From: Cordia subcordata
Taxonomy: Eukaryota; Streptophyta; Magnoliopsida; Boraginales; Cordiaceae
Direction: 5' to 3'
Assembly: GCA_028554755.1 (NCBI GenBank)
Contig: JAPTOF010000006.1
Location: 14,879,001-14,943,000, forward strand
DNA length: 64,000 bases
In this document: piece by piece, positions 35,301 to 47,812 of the stretch
How the letters are laid out: each line of letters opens with the position of its first letter
Numbering within the stretch: the stretch's first letter is position 1
The notes under the pieces: model-generated
What the model saw: only the letters and a program-made list of their open reading frames with translations
What the model was told of the DNA's origin: nothing
The model's database searches: none
Translations under genes and position numbers: made by a program

Positions 35301-37888
35301 TGCAGCAAATCCATTGTTTTGAAATACATTATTGAAGCCTTTAATACTCTCACCTTCCCTCTCCTCCCTCCCGGCAAGCGCCTTCTTTTTCCCCTTGCTT
35401 TCTTTCTTTCTTTCGTTTTTTTTTTTTTTTTTTTTAAAGGATGGTTATTGTATGCAAGCATGGGAAGCTCTTGCAAATCCTTATTAGAGTTTTCTGTTTG
35501 TTAATAAAAGTGAACTAAGGCAAGATTGGTCTAAAGGGACTTGTTATGCCACAGATTCATTTTATGTGGGTATCATTACAAATGCTGTGAATGCATTCTT
35601 GCTGGGCTTATTATCATCCAACTTATTGGAATTATCAAGTCTGAGCTGATTTTATTCACTATTTACTTAATGCAGGTGATGTCTTTTCCTTTTAAACATT
35701 TTTACCAAGATGGATCCTATAGCATGCTATCTAATGTTAATATAATATTGTTGGTATGACAATACTTGCATTTGATTTGAGCATAATCATTTAAGTGGTA
35801 AGTAAAGGATAAAGGACAAAGATGAATTTACACATACAACTTCCACACTGTGTTGGGGTCTTGGCAATATAATGGTAGCTCAAAACTGGCAACATTGAGT
35901 GTCAGCATCCAATTGCATATATGCAACTCTGCCCAACTCTGCTCTGTCTAGAATCATGGCCCAAACCCATCAAAATATCAGAGCTGATGTCCTTAGGATG
36001 CTTTGGGGTGATGAATGGCTTCTTTGCCCGGTAAAATTGACTTCAAATATCTATTGAGATGGTCGCACCTTTTCAGCAGGAAAAAAAAATTTCTAATTTG
36101 CCACAGATGCCAAGACACCTTTTTTCTTTTTGGGGAATGCATAAAGTTCTGGAGGAATCACATATTGCAATGGATAGCTTAGATTGTCAGCTATTCTTAT
36201 TTGACAAAATTGCTCTTCTATTAGATGATGTTCCCACAATTGGTTTTATGCAATTATATATGACCATTAAAGATAAAATCTTTCCTGGATTGCAGGTGAC
36301 AGCTTCTGCTTGGTTGAATGATTTGAGAAACCAGATTGAACGTACCAGAATATTAAGCACTGTATATCGTTCTGCGTCGGCCTTGGGTTCTCGTCTTCCA
36401 TCTATTGCCAGTGCTAAAGCAAAAGTAGCAGGTGCAGGTGCAATACTGCGTCCAGTATCCAATGGTACACAGGTATAGTATAACATTATTGTGCAATCAA
36501 TCCACTCCTACTCATGCTCTCTGTTTTGTGGTTGTATGACCTTTTATGCCTCATCCTCTAGACGTTGTTCTGGCATGTTAAATCATGCTAAACTTTTGAA
36601 CTTGAGCGCATCGTATTGCGATAAATGTTTGGCTGGACCACATTCTTGTTGCCTCTTCTATGCTTATGGTTCCTTTTGAACCCAGAGGTCATATTTGGGC
36701 TGCTTGCTTGAGGTATTTTATTTTCTTCACAACAAGGAGCAGTGAACATGATTTGTGGTGTTCCTTAGTTCTGCTTAGGAGATACTAGATGTCTGGTTCT
36801 CAAGCCGAAGATCATCTGCTGGGGAATATGATAACTAAAGCAAAAAAAAAGTTGTCACTTCTCACAAATTGAGCACCCCTCTGGATGACCTGATTAATGG
36901 GGTCCCAATGTAATCACAAGTACATCCAAACTCTTTTGGTTGCTTGGTTGTCTCGACTCTCACAACGTTGCAGCTATGTGATACCTTTACAGGGAACATG
37001 TTTGCTGAGACATGTTAATGTGGTTTCTGATGTCCGTAGGTTGTTATGAGGAGAGCTCAAAGCATGGCTCAGGCAGCTTGGTCACGCCCATCACTACAAT
37101 TATCATCATGGTCCTGTGTGGGTCCTCGTCGCCGATCCTCATCTTCTCAGGTAAATTCCAATAAAGGGGTAGAATCCTCGGAGTCCTCCTCAACGCAGAA
37201 TGAAGCTTCAGAGCCTTTTCTTACTGCTTCTGAGGTGACAACAACTACCTTCAAGACTGTGGAGCTACCTCTTTCTTCAGATGAGGGAATGGTCTGGAAT
37301 TCTGAAAATGGTACAAATGAGGTCACTTTAGGACGTATGGATTCAAACCTTCATGATGACGAGGATGTTGTGGACTATGATAGACATCAAGACCGCATGA
37401 CTGAAGTTGAGTTGTGGCAACAACTTGAGCATGAGCTTTATAGCGAATTCGCTGGAGCTGAAGAAGCTGATGCGGTGAAGGAAATAAGGGAAGAAGAAGC
37501 AGCGGCCATTGCAGAAGTAGGTGAAAACCCGTGTGAAGGTCCGGTTCCATATGTGAAGGAGGTACACAGATTTTTCCCTGCTGGAAAGATCATGCACATT
37601 GTGACACTTCTCCCTGATGAAGTCAGTCATGAAAGTAATGATGTGAGTGAAGATAGTGACGGGGATTCCTCTAGCAGCTCTGACCATAGCCATCCAACAG
37701 AGGAAAAAGTTGGGATCTTCTTAACCCCTAGATCATTGTATAGTACAATAAGGCTATCACAGACCATGATAAGCGATCACTTTATGCCGGTATATAGAAG
37801 ACAAATTGAAAAGCTGATTAGAGAACTGGAGGGGGGCGTGTCAGATGCCCATCGACGTACCGAAGAAACTGGTCATGAAACACTATAG
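32362..37888 (+). CDS. Class 3 lipase, mono-/diacylglycerol lipase type, seven exons
   Basis: A predicted 672-aa alpha/beta-hydrolase that should hydrolyse acylglycerols. Exons: 32362-32661, 33162-33359, 34256-34528, 34919-35021, 35164-35282, 36296-36472, 37040-37888. All introns are GT-AG and the frame is continuous; only the intron after exon 4 splits a codon. Residues 1-166 form the N-terminal lipase region of this plant family (start MATATMASAAGAAALLYY). The lipase core spans exons 3-5: 'LLLIRGTHSIKDTLTAVTG' carries the oxyanion area, GHSLGGG (260-266) holds the nucleophile Ser262, and NGADLVP has the likely acid Asp315. The catalytic His is uncertain, perhaps in 'VHRFFPAGKIMHIV' in exon 7. 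The C-terminal half (from about 391) is Ser-rich and acidic, likely disordered or regulatory. No stop or frameshift was seen. Family call is firm; substrate and location are inferred. Confidence 0.93.
33748..33928. repeat. Recent 90-bp tandem duplication in lipase intron 2
   Basis: Two adjacent near-identical copies, 33748-33838 and 33839-33928, each starting GGGAGGAAGGAG and ending CAATCTCCTGT. They differ only by a couple of bases (AATAAATG versus AATAATG and one G/T change nearby). It lies inside the intron between exons 2 and 3. The minus-strand ORF over it is not a gene. Confidence 0.88.
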
Positions 37889-40800
37889 CAATGGAACCTA
37901 GTCCGATAGTTCTTTGGATCGATAACTGATCTTGAAACGTTATTGGGACAAAACATAGACAGATAGTTCTTTGGATCCATAAGACAGGAGAAGATCCTCA
38001 AATGAGGTCCTGGTCTTCTCTGTTTGGGAAAGGTGAGTGGTCGTTGCTTCACGGTTGTTTGAAGCAAGCTGTGCTCTCCTTGATGTTTAGCTCGAGTTCC
38101 TTTTGACCACCCTGATGGTCATACAAAACAACCCCTTGTACATAGAGGATAACCTTAAATTTTGATTCATTCAGTGCTTTTTCCCGGTCATCCAACGGTC
38201 GTTATTAAGCGCCTGCTAATCAGTTGGACCATCTCTGTCCTGATTTTCTTAATTTTCGGGTATGCCTTTTGGTAGGTATTGAAGCTAAAGTAATATAAAT
38301 GGAACAAATTGTTTCTCTAATAGTTTAAGTAAATGTAACATTGGGTTTTCTTTTGCTTTTTCCGGTTGGAGGGTCTATTTCTTCCTATTCATCTGAAATT
38401 AATTTTATATTTAAAAGGGATTTTTTATGTTATTTTTTTCAATTTAAATATGTTACAGGCCCTCTTCAAATTTCTCATAAAAAATATGGTTATTACTAAA
38501 GAGTTATTAAGAATAAAATTCTATAAAATATTTTTACATTTTTTTTCCTTGAACTGTAGAAGGTATACAAATTCTCTTTCGTGCATTTGCGAGTCTCTAG
38601 TTGCTTGATAAACTAATCTGCCGTCAGTAGGCTGGTTGGCTGTTGTGGTGAGTGTCTGTCAATTTTTTTTTTCATTTTTCATTTTGTAAATATCTTTTTC
38701 TAAAGGAATCATATTATTAAAGGAAAAATAAAGAAAAATGTTATTTTTGTGCGAGTTTTACTCTAAATTTCAAATTCGTTCATGAATTTTTAATTTTACT
38801 CACATTTTTTCATGAGTTCAAATTTTACCAAACAAAATTTTAAAAGCATCTTTATCTTTATTCAAAAAGGATAAGAATAGAACAAAAGAATTCATTAAAA
38901 TTATTCAATAAATGAGTCTACTATCAAATGAAAAGTCACAAAAGATTTAATTTCATAATATGAGAAAAGTATAACAGGATAGTGTATAATACATAATTCG
39001 AGTTACACAAAATATTAGAGAGAAAATTAATTTCATTTTAAAGTATCTTTTCCTTAATATATATTTCAAATTGAATCAAATATATTTTTAACTTACTACA
39101 TAAATTTTTTTTTTTGGCAATTAGCTGATTTTCAAAGATACAAAAAAATTAATAATTCTACAAAATTTATGTTATGTGCAAAATTATAGAGATAATTTGA
39201 ATTCTATCTTTTATATACATACATACATATATACATATATACCTATTAGATTGAATCTAACTTTTTTCCTAGCTAAATGTATAACTTTCTTAAAATGAGT
39301 CAAAGTAAAATAAATAAAATATAATAAATAAAAATTAAATGGCTAAATAATGGCTCCAAAATAAATCAATAAAATTTTTATATGTTGTAATGTTTATTAT
39401 CTATTTTACCCTTAATGATTATAAATTTTGTTTTCTCTCTCATTATTATTAGTTGCTTAACTATCACAATTTTTTCGTGTATCTTAACTCAAACAATCTC
39501 TTGTGCTTTGTTAGTTGTTTATTATCTATTTTACCTTTAATTAATCTTTATTAGGTATAAGTTACAAGTTCGTCCAAACAATAACTTTTGATTATTAGTT
39601 TCTCATTTTAGTTCAGATGTCTCATCAAATTTTAGTTGGCACACAAATTTATTTTTTGTTGTTATTATTTTTTTCTAAGATGTGATTGTAATCTTTACCG
39701 ATAATCTCAAATTAGAAGCTTCTTTGATCTTGTAACTAATTACTTTTTGTTAGCCTTTCTGAATTAAAGAGAAACTAAAATAACTAATAAACTCAAATAA
39801 TATATTTTTTAGGACGAACTCTCTTTACTTTGCTTGAGAAATTATTGACTAGTGAAGTTTTATGAAAATAAAAATTCTCTAATGACTTACCTTGTAATTT
39901 ATTTCATTATATATGACCCATAAACAAGGAAGACACATAATCTACAAAATTGGTAAAGAGATTATCGCTTTAGTTGTATGGATAAGTTATGTGATTAATT
40001 ATTAAGATTTTATTGTCAACCATAATAATATAATTATAACTCGAGAGGAAGAAAAAAATTTTAAAAAATTGTTTAAGTAAAATAAAAGCTAAAGCTCTTA
40101 ATCATTATCATGGCTTCTTCTTTCATTTTCCTCTGAACTCCATATAGGAAATAATAAAATTTATGCTTTTTCGTCTTTTTATTTTTTTTCCTACCCAAAT
40201 GAGAATAGTTCATTTAATTTTGTTTGTGATTCCTTCCCCCCCCCCCCCCCCAACTTTACTTTCTTTCTTTTCCTTGCAAATATAAACATATTGTAAGGTT
40301 TTAGAAGGATATCCTGTTAAAATTTTTTCATTAAATTGTGGTTTACTACATATTGAGATATTTTATAATTTTGAAAATTAGATTGAAGTTGATCAGTAAA
40401 ACAGAAAAGATTATCTATAATGATCTATTCCAGTTGGGTTTAAGTCTCTCTCATGAATATTAGTATTTTTCTAATGGTATGATATCAAAGGTATATGGTT
40501 TGTTTAAAATATTTGAACGACTTGATGGCAGCCCTATAAAGATTAAAGCTAGGTCTTCTCCCATCTACAATATTGACAGTCTAGAAATAGAATATTACAG
40601 GTGACTTATCCAATTGATAGCTATCATACACAAGTTGAAGGGGAGAGAGTGAGCCCCTAGTCTTGGCGTGGTCTACCAAAATATGCTACTAAAGTTTCAG
40701 GATTATCAAAAGACAATTTCAATGGCTTCAAATTAAGGTACGTTTCAAGACTAATTTATTTAACTTGAATCTTAGCAGTGTTTTTATCTTTTGGTGTTAA

Positions 40801-41839
40801 TTTCATCAAAGTCTAACAAGATATTAGAGTCACAAATAATATATCAAAAACCGGTTTATAGAAAAAAAAAAGAAAATTCTTTCAAGATTTTAATAGCCAT
40901 CATATTTGATGAAACTGATTGTAATGTTAAGGTTTCTCAAGTACTACTTAGATTCTTGAGTAAAAAAACTCAAGCACTATGTTGATTTCTTACCAAGCCA
41001 GGTATTTTGTTGTCTAGATGTTAGTTCTGGATAAGTGGTTATCGTTGCCAAACAATCTCACATAAGCACAGTTTTTGCCATCATGGTCCAAGCTGGTACA
41101 TAAAGAAGGTATCTTTTTGAATAATTTTTTTGAAAAATTTAAATATTTAATTTTTGAATACATTTTAATTTTATTTTTTATATTTCAATTACGTTAATAA
41201 TTAACTCAAATATTTATTGAAAGAAGAAATATATATATATATATTACGATCAAATGTTTCTTCTTGGAAGAAAAAGATATCGTCTCAAAAAAGAAAAAGA
41301 CAAGGAAAGCCGAACAAGAATATCTTCAGATATGTGTGTTTTACAAAAACTGAGCTACACTGCTAGGCTTTGGCACTTGAAGTACTAAAGGGCTCAAAGA
41401 TGACCCAACTCGGATAATATCCCTAGGTGACGAGGCATTGTTATACATAATCAATTCATATGATAGTATAGTAATGTATTATACCTTTGTTTAAAATTAG
41501 TTGCAACTATCATGTTATCTTCCAAATGTCAAGACTAAAATTATAATTAATTCCTAATTGTTGCTGTGATTAACTATTATTAATCATATCACGAAGTTAC
41601 TTAGTAACATTTCACGCAAGAATTTTCATTAGTGAACTACATCAATTGTTTAGTAGTTGTACTGACGTAGAAGTAGATATTTCAAATAGGATACCAAGCA
41701 CATCTTTGTTGGAAAACGCTTAATAACTTAAAGTGATAACTTCCTAGTTAAGCAATTACATCACCACGTCGTGTTTGATCAACAGTTAAGACGTAAGCAA
41801 TCGAGCTAATTAGATTGGGATAGTATCTTAGATAAAGTA
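37889..41839. other. Lipase 3' flank and long AT-rich spacer
   Basis: The first 300-400 bases should contain the lipase 3' untranslated region. Beyond that I see AT-rich sequence with simple runs: ATAC repeats near 39217-39242, a 14-C run near 40238-40251 and TA repeats near 41230. No coding region or transposon was recognised. Confidence 0.4.
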
Positions 41840-41909
41840 ACAGTATTAGCTCGGTTAGAGCATTGTACTAATAATGCGAAGGTCCCAGGTTCGAGACTTG
41901 CGTTGGCCA
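41840..41909 (+). pseudogene. tRNA-Ile(AAT)-like pseudogene
   Basis: The sequence follows the plant tRNA-Ile(AAU) pattern: TAGCTCGGTTAGAGC D-arm, an anticodon stem-loop with CTAATAA (anticodon AAT) whose 5-bp stem TTGTA/TGCGA pairs with wobbles, an AGGTC variable loop and a TTCGAGA T-loop. The T-stem has a mismatch (CCAGG/CTTGC), and the 5' acceptor arm (ACAGTAT) does not pair with GTTGGCC. The D-loop is shorter than usual. It is therefore a decayed tRNA copy, or possibly a SINE head, though no A-rich tail or target duplication was found. Confidence 0.65.
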
Positions 41910-41984
41910 ATATTATACTTTGAAATACAATTTAGATTAGTAAAGGAATAAAGTAGATTAGAAAGAAGATGGATTTGCTCCATA

Positions 41985-42430
41985 GCCGAATTAAGGATAA
42001 CTCTTGAATATTGGTTCTCTTTGCAACTAAAGCACCGCCATAGGGAAAAGGAATTGAGGATGACTCCTTGGATACTGGAATTAAGGATAACTCATTAGAT
42101 ATTAGTTCTCTTCACAACTGAAGCACCACTAGAAAGGAAAAGAAGATTCTTTCAACTTCCTTTAACCACCCGCCCTCGCCCCACTCACCCCCATTTGGGA
42201 AAGGAAGATTCTTTTAACTTTCATTAACCCGCATGCCTCCTTCCCTCCCCCCCCCCCCCCCCTCCTTCCCTGGGCGCCGTCTCAAGAAAGAAAGATTCCT
42301 TTAACTTCCTTTAACCCCTACTCCTCCCCCCTCAAAAGGAACATTCCTTTAACTTCCTTTAACCACCCCCTTCCCCCCATTCACTATCATAGGAGAAAGG
42401 AAGATTCCTTTAACTCTTTTAATTGACAAC
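41985..42430. repeat. Direct repeats with AAGGAAGATTCCTTTAACTTCC units
   Basis: Two parts. At 41985-42140 a roughly 75-bp segment ('GAATTAAGGATAACTC...TTCTCTTyrCAACT.AAGCACC') occurs twice. At about 42140-42430 a segment 'AAAGGAAGATTCyTTTAACTT' followed by CCTTTAACC and a C-rich spacer occurs four to five times, including a C-run near 42247-42262. It is non-coding. Confidence 0.65.
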
Positions 42431-42460
42431 TCTGGTTTGTCATTCTTTTTGGACTAAGGA

Positions 42461-43020
42461 CTCATTGAGATGACTTTTAATCGCTGAATTATGCTAAAGT
42501 TTTGGGGTTTATAATCTTGCTTATCTTGTCACTCATTTTGGACTAAGGCCTTGTTCAGATTCGCTTTTAGTCGTTGAATCATGTTAAAGTTTTGAGGCCT
42601 ACAATCTATAAGCAAGCAAGAGTTATTTCAATAAAACTGGGAAAGGGCTCATTCGGATTGATTTTTAATTATTGAATCATGTTAAAGTATTGAGGCTTAT
42701 AATCTTGCTTATCTTGTCATTCTTTTTGAACTAAGGTCTCCTTTAGATTAATTTTTAGTTGCTGAGTCAAGTTAAAGTTTTGAGGCTTGTAATTTATAAG
42801 CAAGCAAGAATGGTTTCAATAAAATTGGGAAAGCACTCGTTTAGATTGGCTTTTAATCATTGAATCATATTAAAGTTTTGAGTTTTATAATCTTGCTCAT
42901 CGTCATTCTTCTTGGGCTAAGGGCTCGTTTGGATTGGCTTTTAGACATTGAATCTTGTTAAAGTGTTCAGACTTATGCTCTATAAGCAAGCAAGAATCAT
43001 TCCAATAAAATTGTGAAAAA
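42461..43020. repeat. Three-copy 187-bp tandem repeat with MITE-like starts
   Basis: Each unit has two related halves, A and B. A halves start at 42461, 42648 and 42836; B halves start near 42550, 42738 and 42923. Every half begins with a version of CTCGTTTGGATTGGCTTTTA, which is the PIF-type MITE end, followed by TTGAATCATGTTAAAGTTTTGAGGCTTATAATC. B halves end with ATAAGCAAGCAAGAATnnTTTC; A halves end with CTTGTCATTCTTTTTGGACTAAGG. No coding potential. Confidence 0.8.
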
Positions 43021-44439
43021 TATCATTGATTAAGGCCTTATTTGTTTTAATTAGCTGAGATAATTAATAGCTATTTGAATAAGTCAGAGTTGTCATATTT
43101 TTAATTGTTTACCCTATAGATGTCAAGCTAGTTCACAGAAATACAATAATATATTCTAATGATAAATTAATTGTTATTATGATTACTATAGTTATTTTAT
43201 ATTATTAAATTAAAATAATAATTAAGTATATGTTTGATGATAATGATTATGATGATGATGATAATAGTAGTAATGATAACAACAACAACAATAAAGTAGT
43301 AGAAAAATTAATTTTTTTAATTGACTATGCTATGAATATTATAAAATTGATTGTTTTAATGTTAAATAAATACTACTTGATACACTTATTAAGCCCTATT
43401 CGGTAACACTTAAAAATAACTTTTCAGTTATCTATTATTTTGACATAGCCAAAGTACCACTTCTTCTCATTTCATTGTTCTGTAAAATAGTCTTTCACAT
43501 TTTTAGTGTTTGAATTAGTTTTTTGTAAAACGCTAACAATGCTAACGTTTCGAAACAAGTTTTAGTATTTTAGTTTTTTTTTTTCCCTATCCTATGCCTT
43601 AGCTCTCAGCTTTTATTTTTTCCTATCTCTTTTTCTTCCCTATGTCTCAGTGTTTTCCTTCTATATATCCTTATATCTTACCTTTTTTTTTTCCCCTAGC
43701 CTATTCTTATTTTTTTTCCCTTTTTTCCTCTATTGTTTTTTTACTAAATAAAAGATATTTTTAGCCGCTTACTGTTTTCCATATCACTAATATATCATAT
43801 AATTTCTCTTTTATAATTGAGAAAGATAACTCTGCATTGTCTCTCACATGTATAATGCGTAGAAAATGATGATGCAACATTTTTATATTTTTATACATAA
43901 GCAACAATTTTAAAACATATCACATCTGAAAAATAAAATATAAGGTTATAACAATTATCTAATACATCATTGGATATACTTATATTAATTTTTTATAAAC
44001 TTAAGTTATGATCATAATATGATAACATTAAGGTTTATAACATTTATTTTTGAGTACCGTAATACATTATATACATTATTGGGTGGGTTTATTCTATTTT
44101 ATAAGCAATTTTTTAAGAGGAAAATCTATATGAAATTTATGTTAGCCAAGAAGGGTAAAATGCAAATGCGTTTGAAAGGAAAAAAAAAAAAACATGTGAG
44201 AGAAATGAATAGAGAGGTGATAATTGATACTTTTAGTCGTTCAAGTAGGAAGAAAAATGAGGAGAGCGAGATCTAATGTCGATGTCATTGGTGCCATGAG
44301 GAGAGAGAATGTGAGTGCAAGCAAGTTTGACTTTTTTTTTTAATAGATTATAAATCAGGATAAAAGTGTCTTCTCATTTTGTATTAAGCGCGTTTTGATT
44401 GGTTTTGGCCAAAACTTTTTGAATGTTTAGCATTGCCGG
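43021..44439. other. AT-rich spacer with simple repeats
   Basis: Contains a GAT/AAC-rich simple repeat (about 43235-43292) and pyrimidine-rich tracts (43570-43740). 'CCCTATTCGGTAACACTT' near 43395 resembles a MITE end, but no partner end was confirmed. No gene. Confidence 0.35.
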
Positions 44440-44690
44440 AAGAATGCTCCTATATTATGTGTGGAAAAACTGCATGGCGTATGTGAAGATAACCAGAAGG
44501 GTATATCTAACATACACATACACACACCAACAATTGGGGGAAAGAATATTACTAAAAGAGTGTGTTGCGTACGTGAAAATTACCAGATGATTATATCTAA
44601 CATATACATACGTTATTATGCACACACTAAAATTGAAACATAAAAAGAAAAAAAGAAAAAAAAACTTATACAAGAGTTTGTGGCGTGAAT
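44440..44690. repeat. Two-copy direct repeat, about 110-bp period
   Basis: 'GTATGTGAAGATAACCAGAAGGGTATATCTAACATACACATAC'-type sequence near 44478-44522 recurs near 44568-44611 with small changes, each preceded by a 'GTG(T)TG(C)GT' stretch; a partial third copy starts near 44672. The ORFs on both strands are repeat read-through. Confidence 0.6.
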
Positions 44691-47600
44691 GATGTAAGAA
44701 ATAAGATGTTTTTTTGAAGTGTAAGAAAAAAAGATGGTCCGTTGAAATGTAAGAAAAGACTGGTATGAAGAAATTTTTTTCGGAATGTAGGAATGGTTAT
44801 TAAAGTTCTCGAATACACTCGGAAAGTAATAAAGTAGTTGGTAAGTAATAATTAAAGTGAAAAAAGTTTAAATTTATTTTTATATCTTATTTTTTATTAA
44901 GAATAAAACATTAATAATATGAATGAAATTTTATATTTGCCCCTATTTTAGCCAATTTTGGCTAAAAACCATTTTCATATGTATAAACTTAGGTCCATTT
45001 AATAGACTTCTGGGACATCAGAAATTAGAAAATAATGTAACATTTCTGAACTTGAAATTTCCCATGAGGAGAAATTAACGTGGGAAAAAAGTTCCCGAAA
45101 ACGCCGCCATTGTCTTTTTCGACTCCACGCTTTTGATACTAAATCACGGCATATACTTCAATTGGACATCTTTAGTTTATAAAACATAGAAGCATTATAA
45201 ACAGGACTATTTATATAAATAATATGAAAAGAAATTATTTTGTCAGAAATAATATAGTTTTGAGAATAATTCTGAAAATAGTATGTTTGTCTTTAAGAAA
45301 AATAATTTCTTTTTGGTCAAAAAGTATATGCAAATTTTGCCAGATTATCTACAAAATAATTGGTCAAATCTCACGAGAGTTTCACCTTAAAAAAGGTCAA
45401 ATTTTGGTTTAAATTTTAAGGAAGTTTAACTTTGTGAGAGTCGAACTTTACTATTCATCATTCACTACCGGATGTAGTATGCAGATGCCATAAAACATTG
45501 AAAAATCTTGTCCATATAAAATTTTGTTAACGTAGGAGGGAGGAGAAAATCAGGATGCTGGCTCGTTAAAGCTTCGTGTGATCTCAATTCTCATACCATG
45601 AAGAAATAAAGTACAACCGAAAGAAAAGAATATTTTATTGCTTGTACTTGATTCAATTATAGTTAGTTTGGAATAATTAATGAACTACACTATTTTGAGA
45701 ATTATTTCGAGAACTCTATTATTTTTGACACAATAATTTCCTTTTCTTTTCATATTATTCAAAGCTTTATTTGCTTCGAGACACTTCGTTGCAGTCACTT
45801 TCGCTGAACTTCTACTTTACTACTATGAATTGAGAAAGAAGCAACAAAATATCATTAGGGTTTGCAAATTAAAATTAATATAAATTTCCTTATAATATTA
45901 TAATATATTTATATTATTTTATTATAATTATATTATTAATTCACCATCATTGTATGTTATGAGTTGACTCAAATCGCATAATAAGCATCATTTGCTTTTC
46001 GAAAAGCTACAGCAGAGAGACGGAAAATTAAAGCTACACTTCCCACTTGTCATATTTAGGACCACCACAAAAAATGTAGATAATAGGAGAAGGTTTTGTC
46101 ATTTATATATAATTTTAGGAAAAAATACAGCATGTTTCATCTATAATTCAAACTTTTAACCTTTTTTATTATAGCACTTTATAATCATACTATCCATTAA
46201 TCAAGTTAAGAATACATTAATTAATTATCTTGTATAACAACATATCTATGTATTATTTGAAACCCCTGCTTATATCATAAAAGTTAAAATTGCTGCCTAT
46301 TTTTCCTTTTTTTTTTTGTAGTGGACGAAGAGGAAATCTCAAGTTCGCCTTTGGAGAATAAAAAAACACCGGGTCATGGGGGCAATTGTTGCATTAATCA
46401 CATATTATGAAGTAATATGGTCCACCAGCTCATTTTTTCTGGCTACATTTCAACGTAAGATTGCAACATATCGAAGCTTGATTGATTAATTAATTAGAAT
46501 GCAAAGATATCCTCTAAAACATTTCAGGATTCATGATGAGTTGTATATGTGTGTGTTTATGGACATGTGGGACACAAGAAAGTGATGAGAGACAAGAGTT
46601 TACTAGATATCCTCCAAACATGGTTCGTTATCCAAAAGTTGTCGAATGCGTTTTCATTGGCCTTTGTTTTCTATGATAAAGAACATATATATATGATAAT
46701 TATTATGATTAATTTCACAATAAATCATGTGAAATGTTCTCCGCGCAAGTTGTTGGGCCCAAATATTTTAATCTTTGGACAGGTGAGATATTCTCCGTGC
46801 AAATCATAGCAACCAAGTGGCGATGAAGAATCAAGTTAATCATTAGCTTTGTGATTTATGTTGAGTTTATTATATGCTTAATTTTAAATATGAAAAAGTA
46901 TATAATTTTATATGTTTTTCAAATTTAAGATTTCAAATAAGCATATAACAAACACAGTGTCGAAAAACACCAAGTATATCTACTTTTAAATGGTGGCAAA
47001 TGCGCATATCTGTTATACAAGATGAGCTACAACCAATTTATGTCAACTCACGCAAACCTATTTATTCTTTAATTTCGAATAATGTGAAAGCACATAAATA
47101 TAGGTCTAAATCATGCATCATTTAGAAAGTTCCTTACGGGATGCGGTGTGGAAAAAGCCCTCGAAGAATGAGATTGATCGAGACGGTTGCAGAGTGAAGT
47201 ATGATTTTGAATCTCTTTATAATATTACAAATATTTAATTGTGGTGAATTGTATTAATAGCCTCACCATAATGTACATATCATCGTCTTGTTACCGCTGA
47301 ATCTCTCTTCTTTGTTATCATAGGATCGGAATCCAGGAAAAGTACTTCATATATTGAACATAAATTTTGCTGAGAAACACGTTTAGCTTGACAAATCAAC
47401 TATGAGCTTAACAATATTTACTTTTACCTTAATTCAGGTAACACTTCTATGAAACAATAACATTAATTAACTAGTTTTTTTGTCTCAATCAAAATTATTT
47501 AACCAGAAAACTGAATTACGTAATGAGCATCATAAAATCCTTCAAAGCATATTCTCTCTCTTTCTTTCTTTTTTTTTTTTCCAAAGCATATTCTTCCTTG

Positions 47601-47804
47601 CGAATGGATAGCTGCTTTCTCACTAGATCTCCCCTCTTGGCCTTCATGCTGATTTGTTGCTGGCAGGGTTGATGTTCTAAAATACTAGTAATTAAGTTAC
47701 CTTTGTGATGAGCGAATTCTTAAAATTGTAGTTTATAAGATGTTAAAGGTTATTTAATTAATATAAATAAATAAAAATATGACTCGTTTTAATGTTGTTA
47801 TTTA
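44691..47804. other. Long AT-rich spacer
   Basis: No gene, tRNA or transposon was recognised. AT content is extreme at 45885-45950. ORFs at 45224 and 46549 have no family resemblance. Confidence 0.4.
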
Positions 47805-47812
47805 TTAAAATC

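Noticed and set aside
35172..35504. Plus-strand 110-aa ORF
   Set aside because: Its first part is lipase exon 5 in frame; the rest is intron read-through past a donor site.
36059..36478. Plus-strand 139-aa ORF
   Set aside because: Its C-terminal part is lipase exon 6; the N-terminal part is intron 5, with a good acceptor at 36295.
43395..44415. Possible MITE pair (CCCTATTCGGTAACACTT ... AAGCGCGTTTTGATTGG)
   Set aside because: The two ends are not convincing inverted repeats and no target duplication was found.
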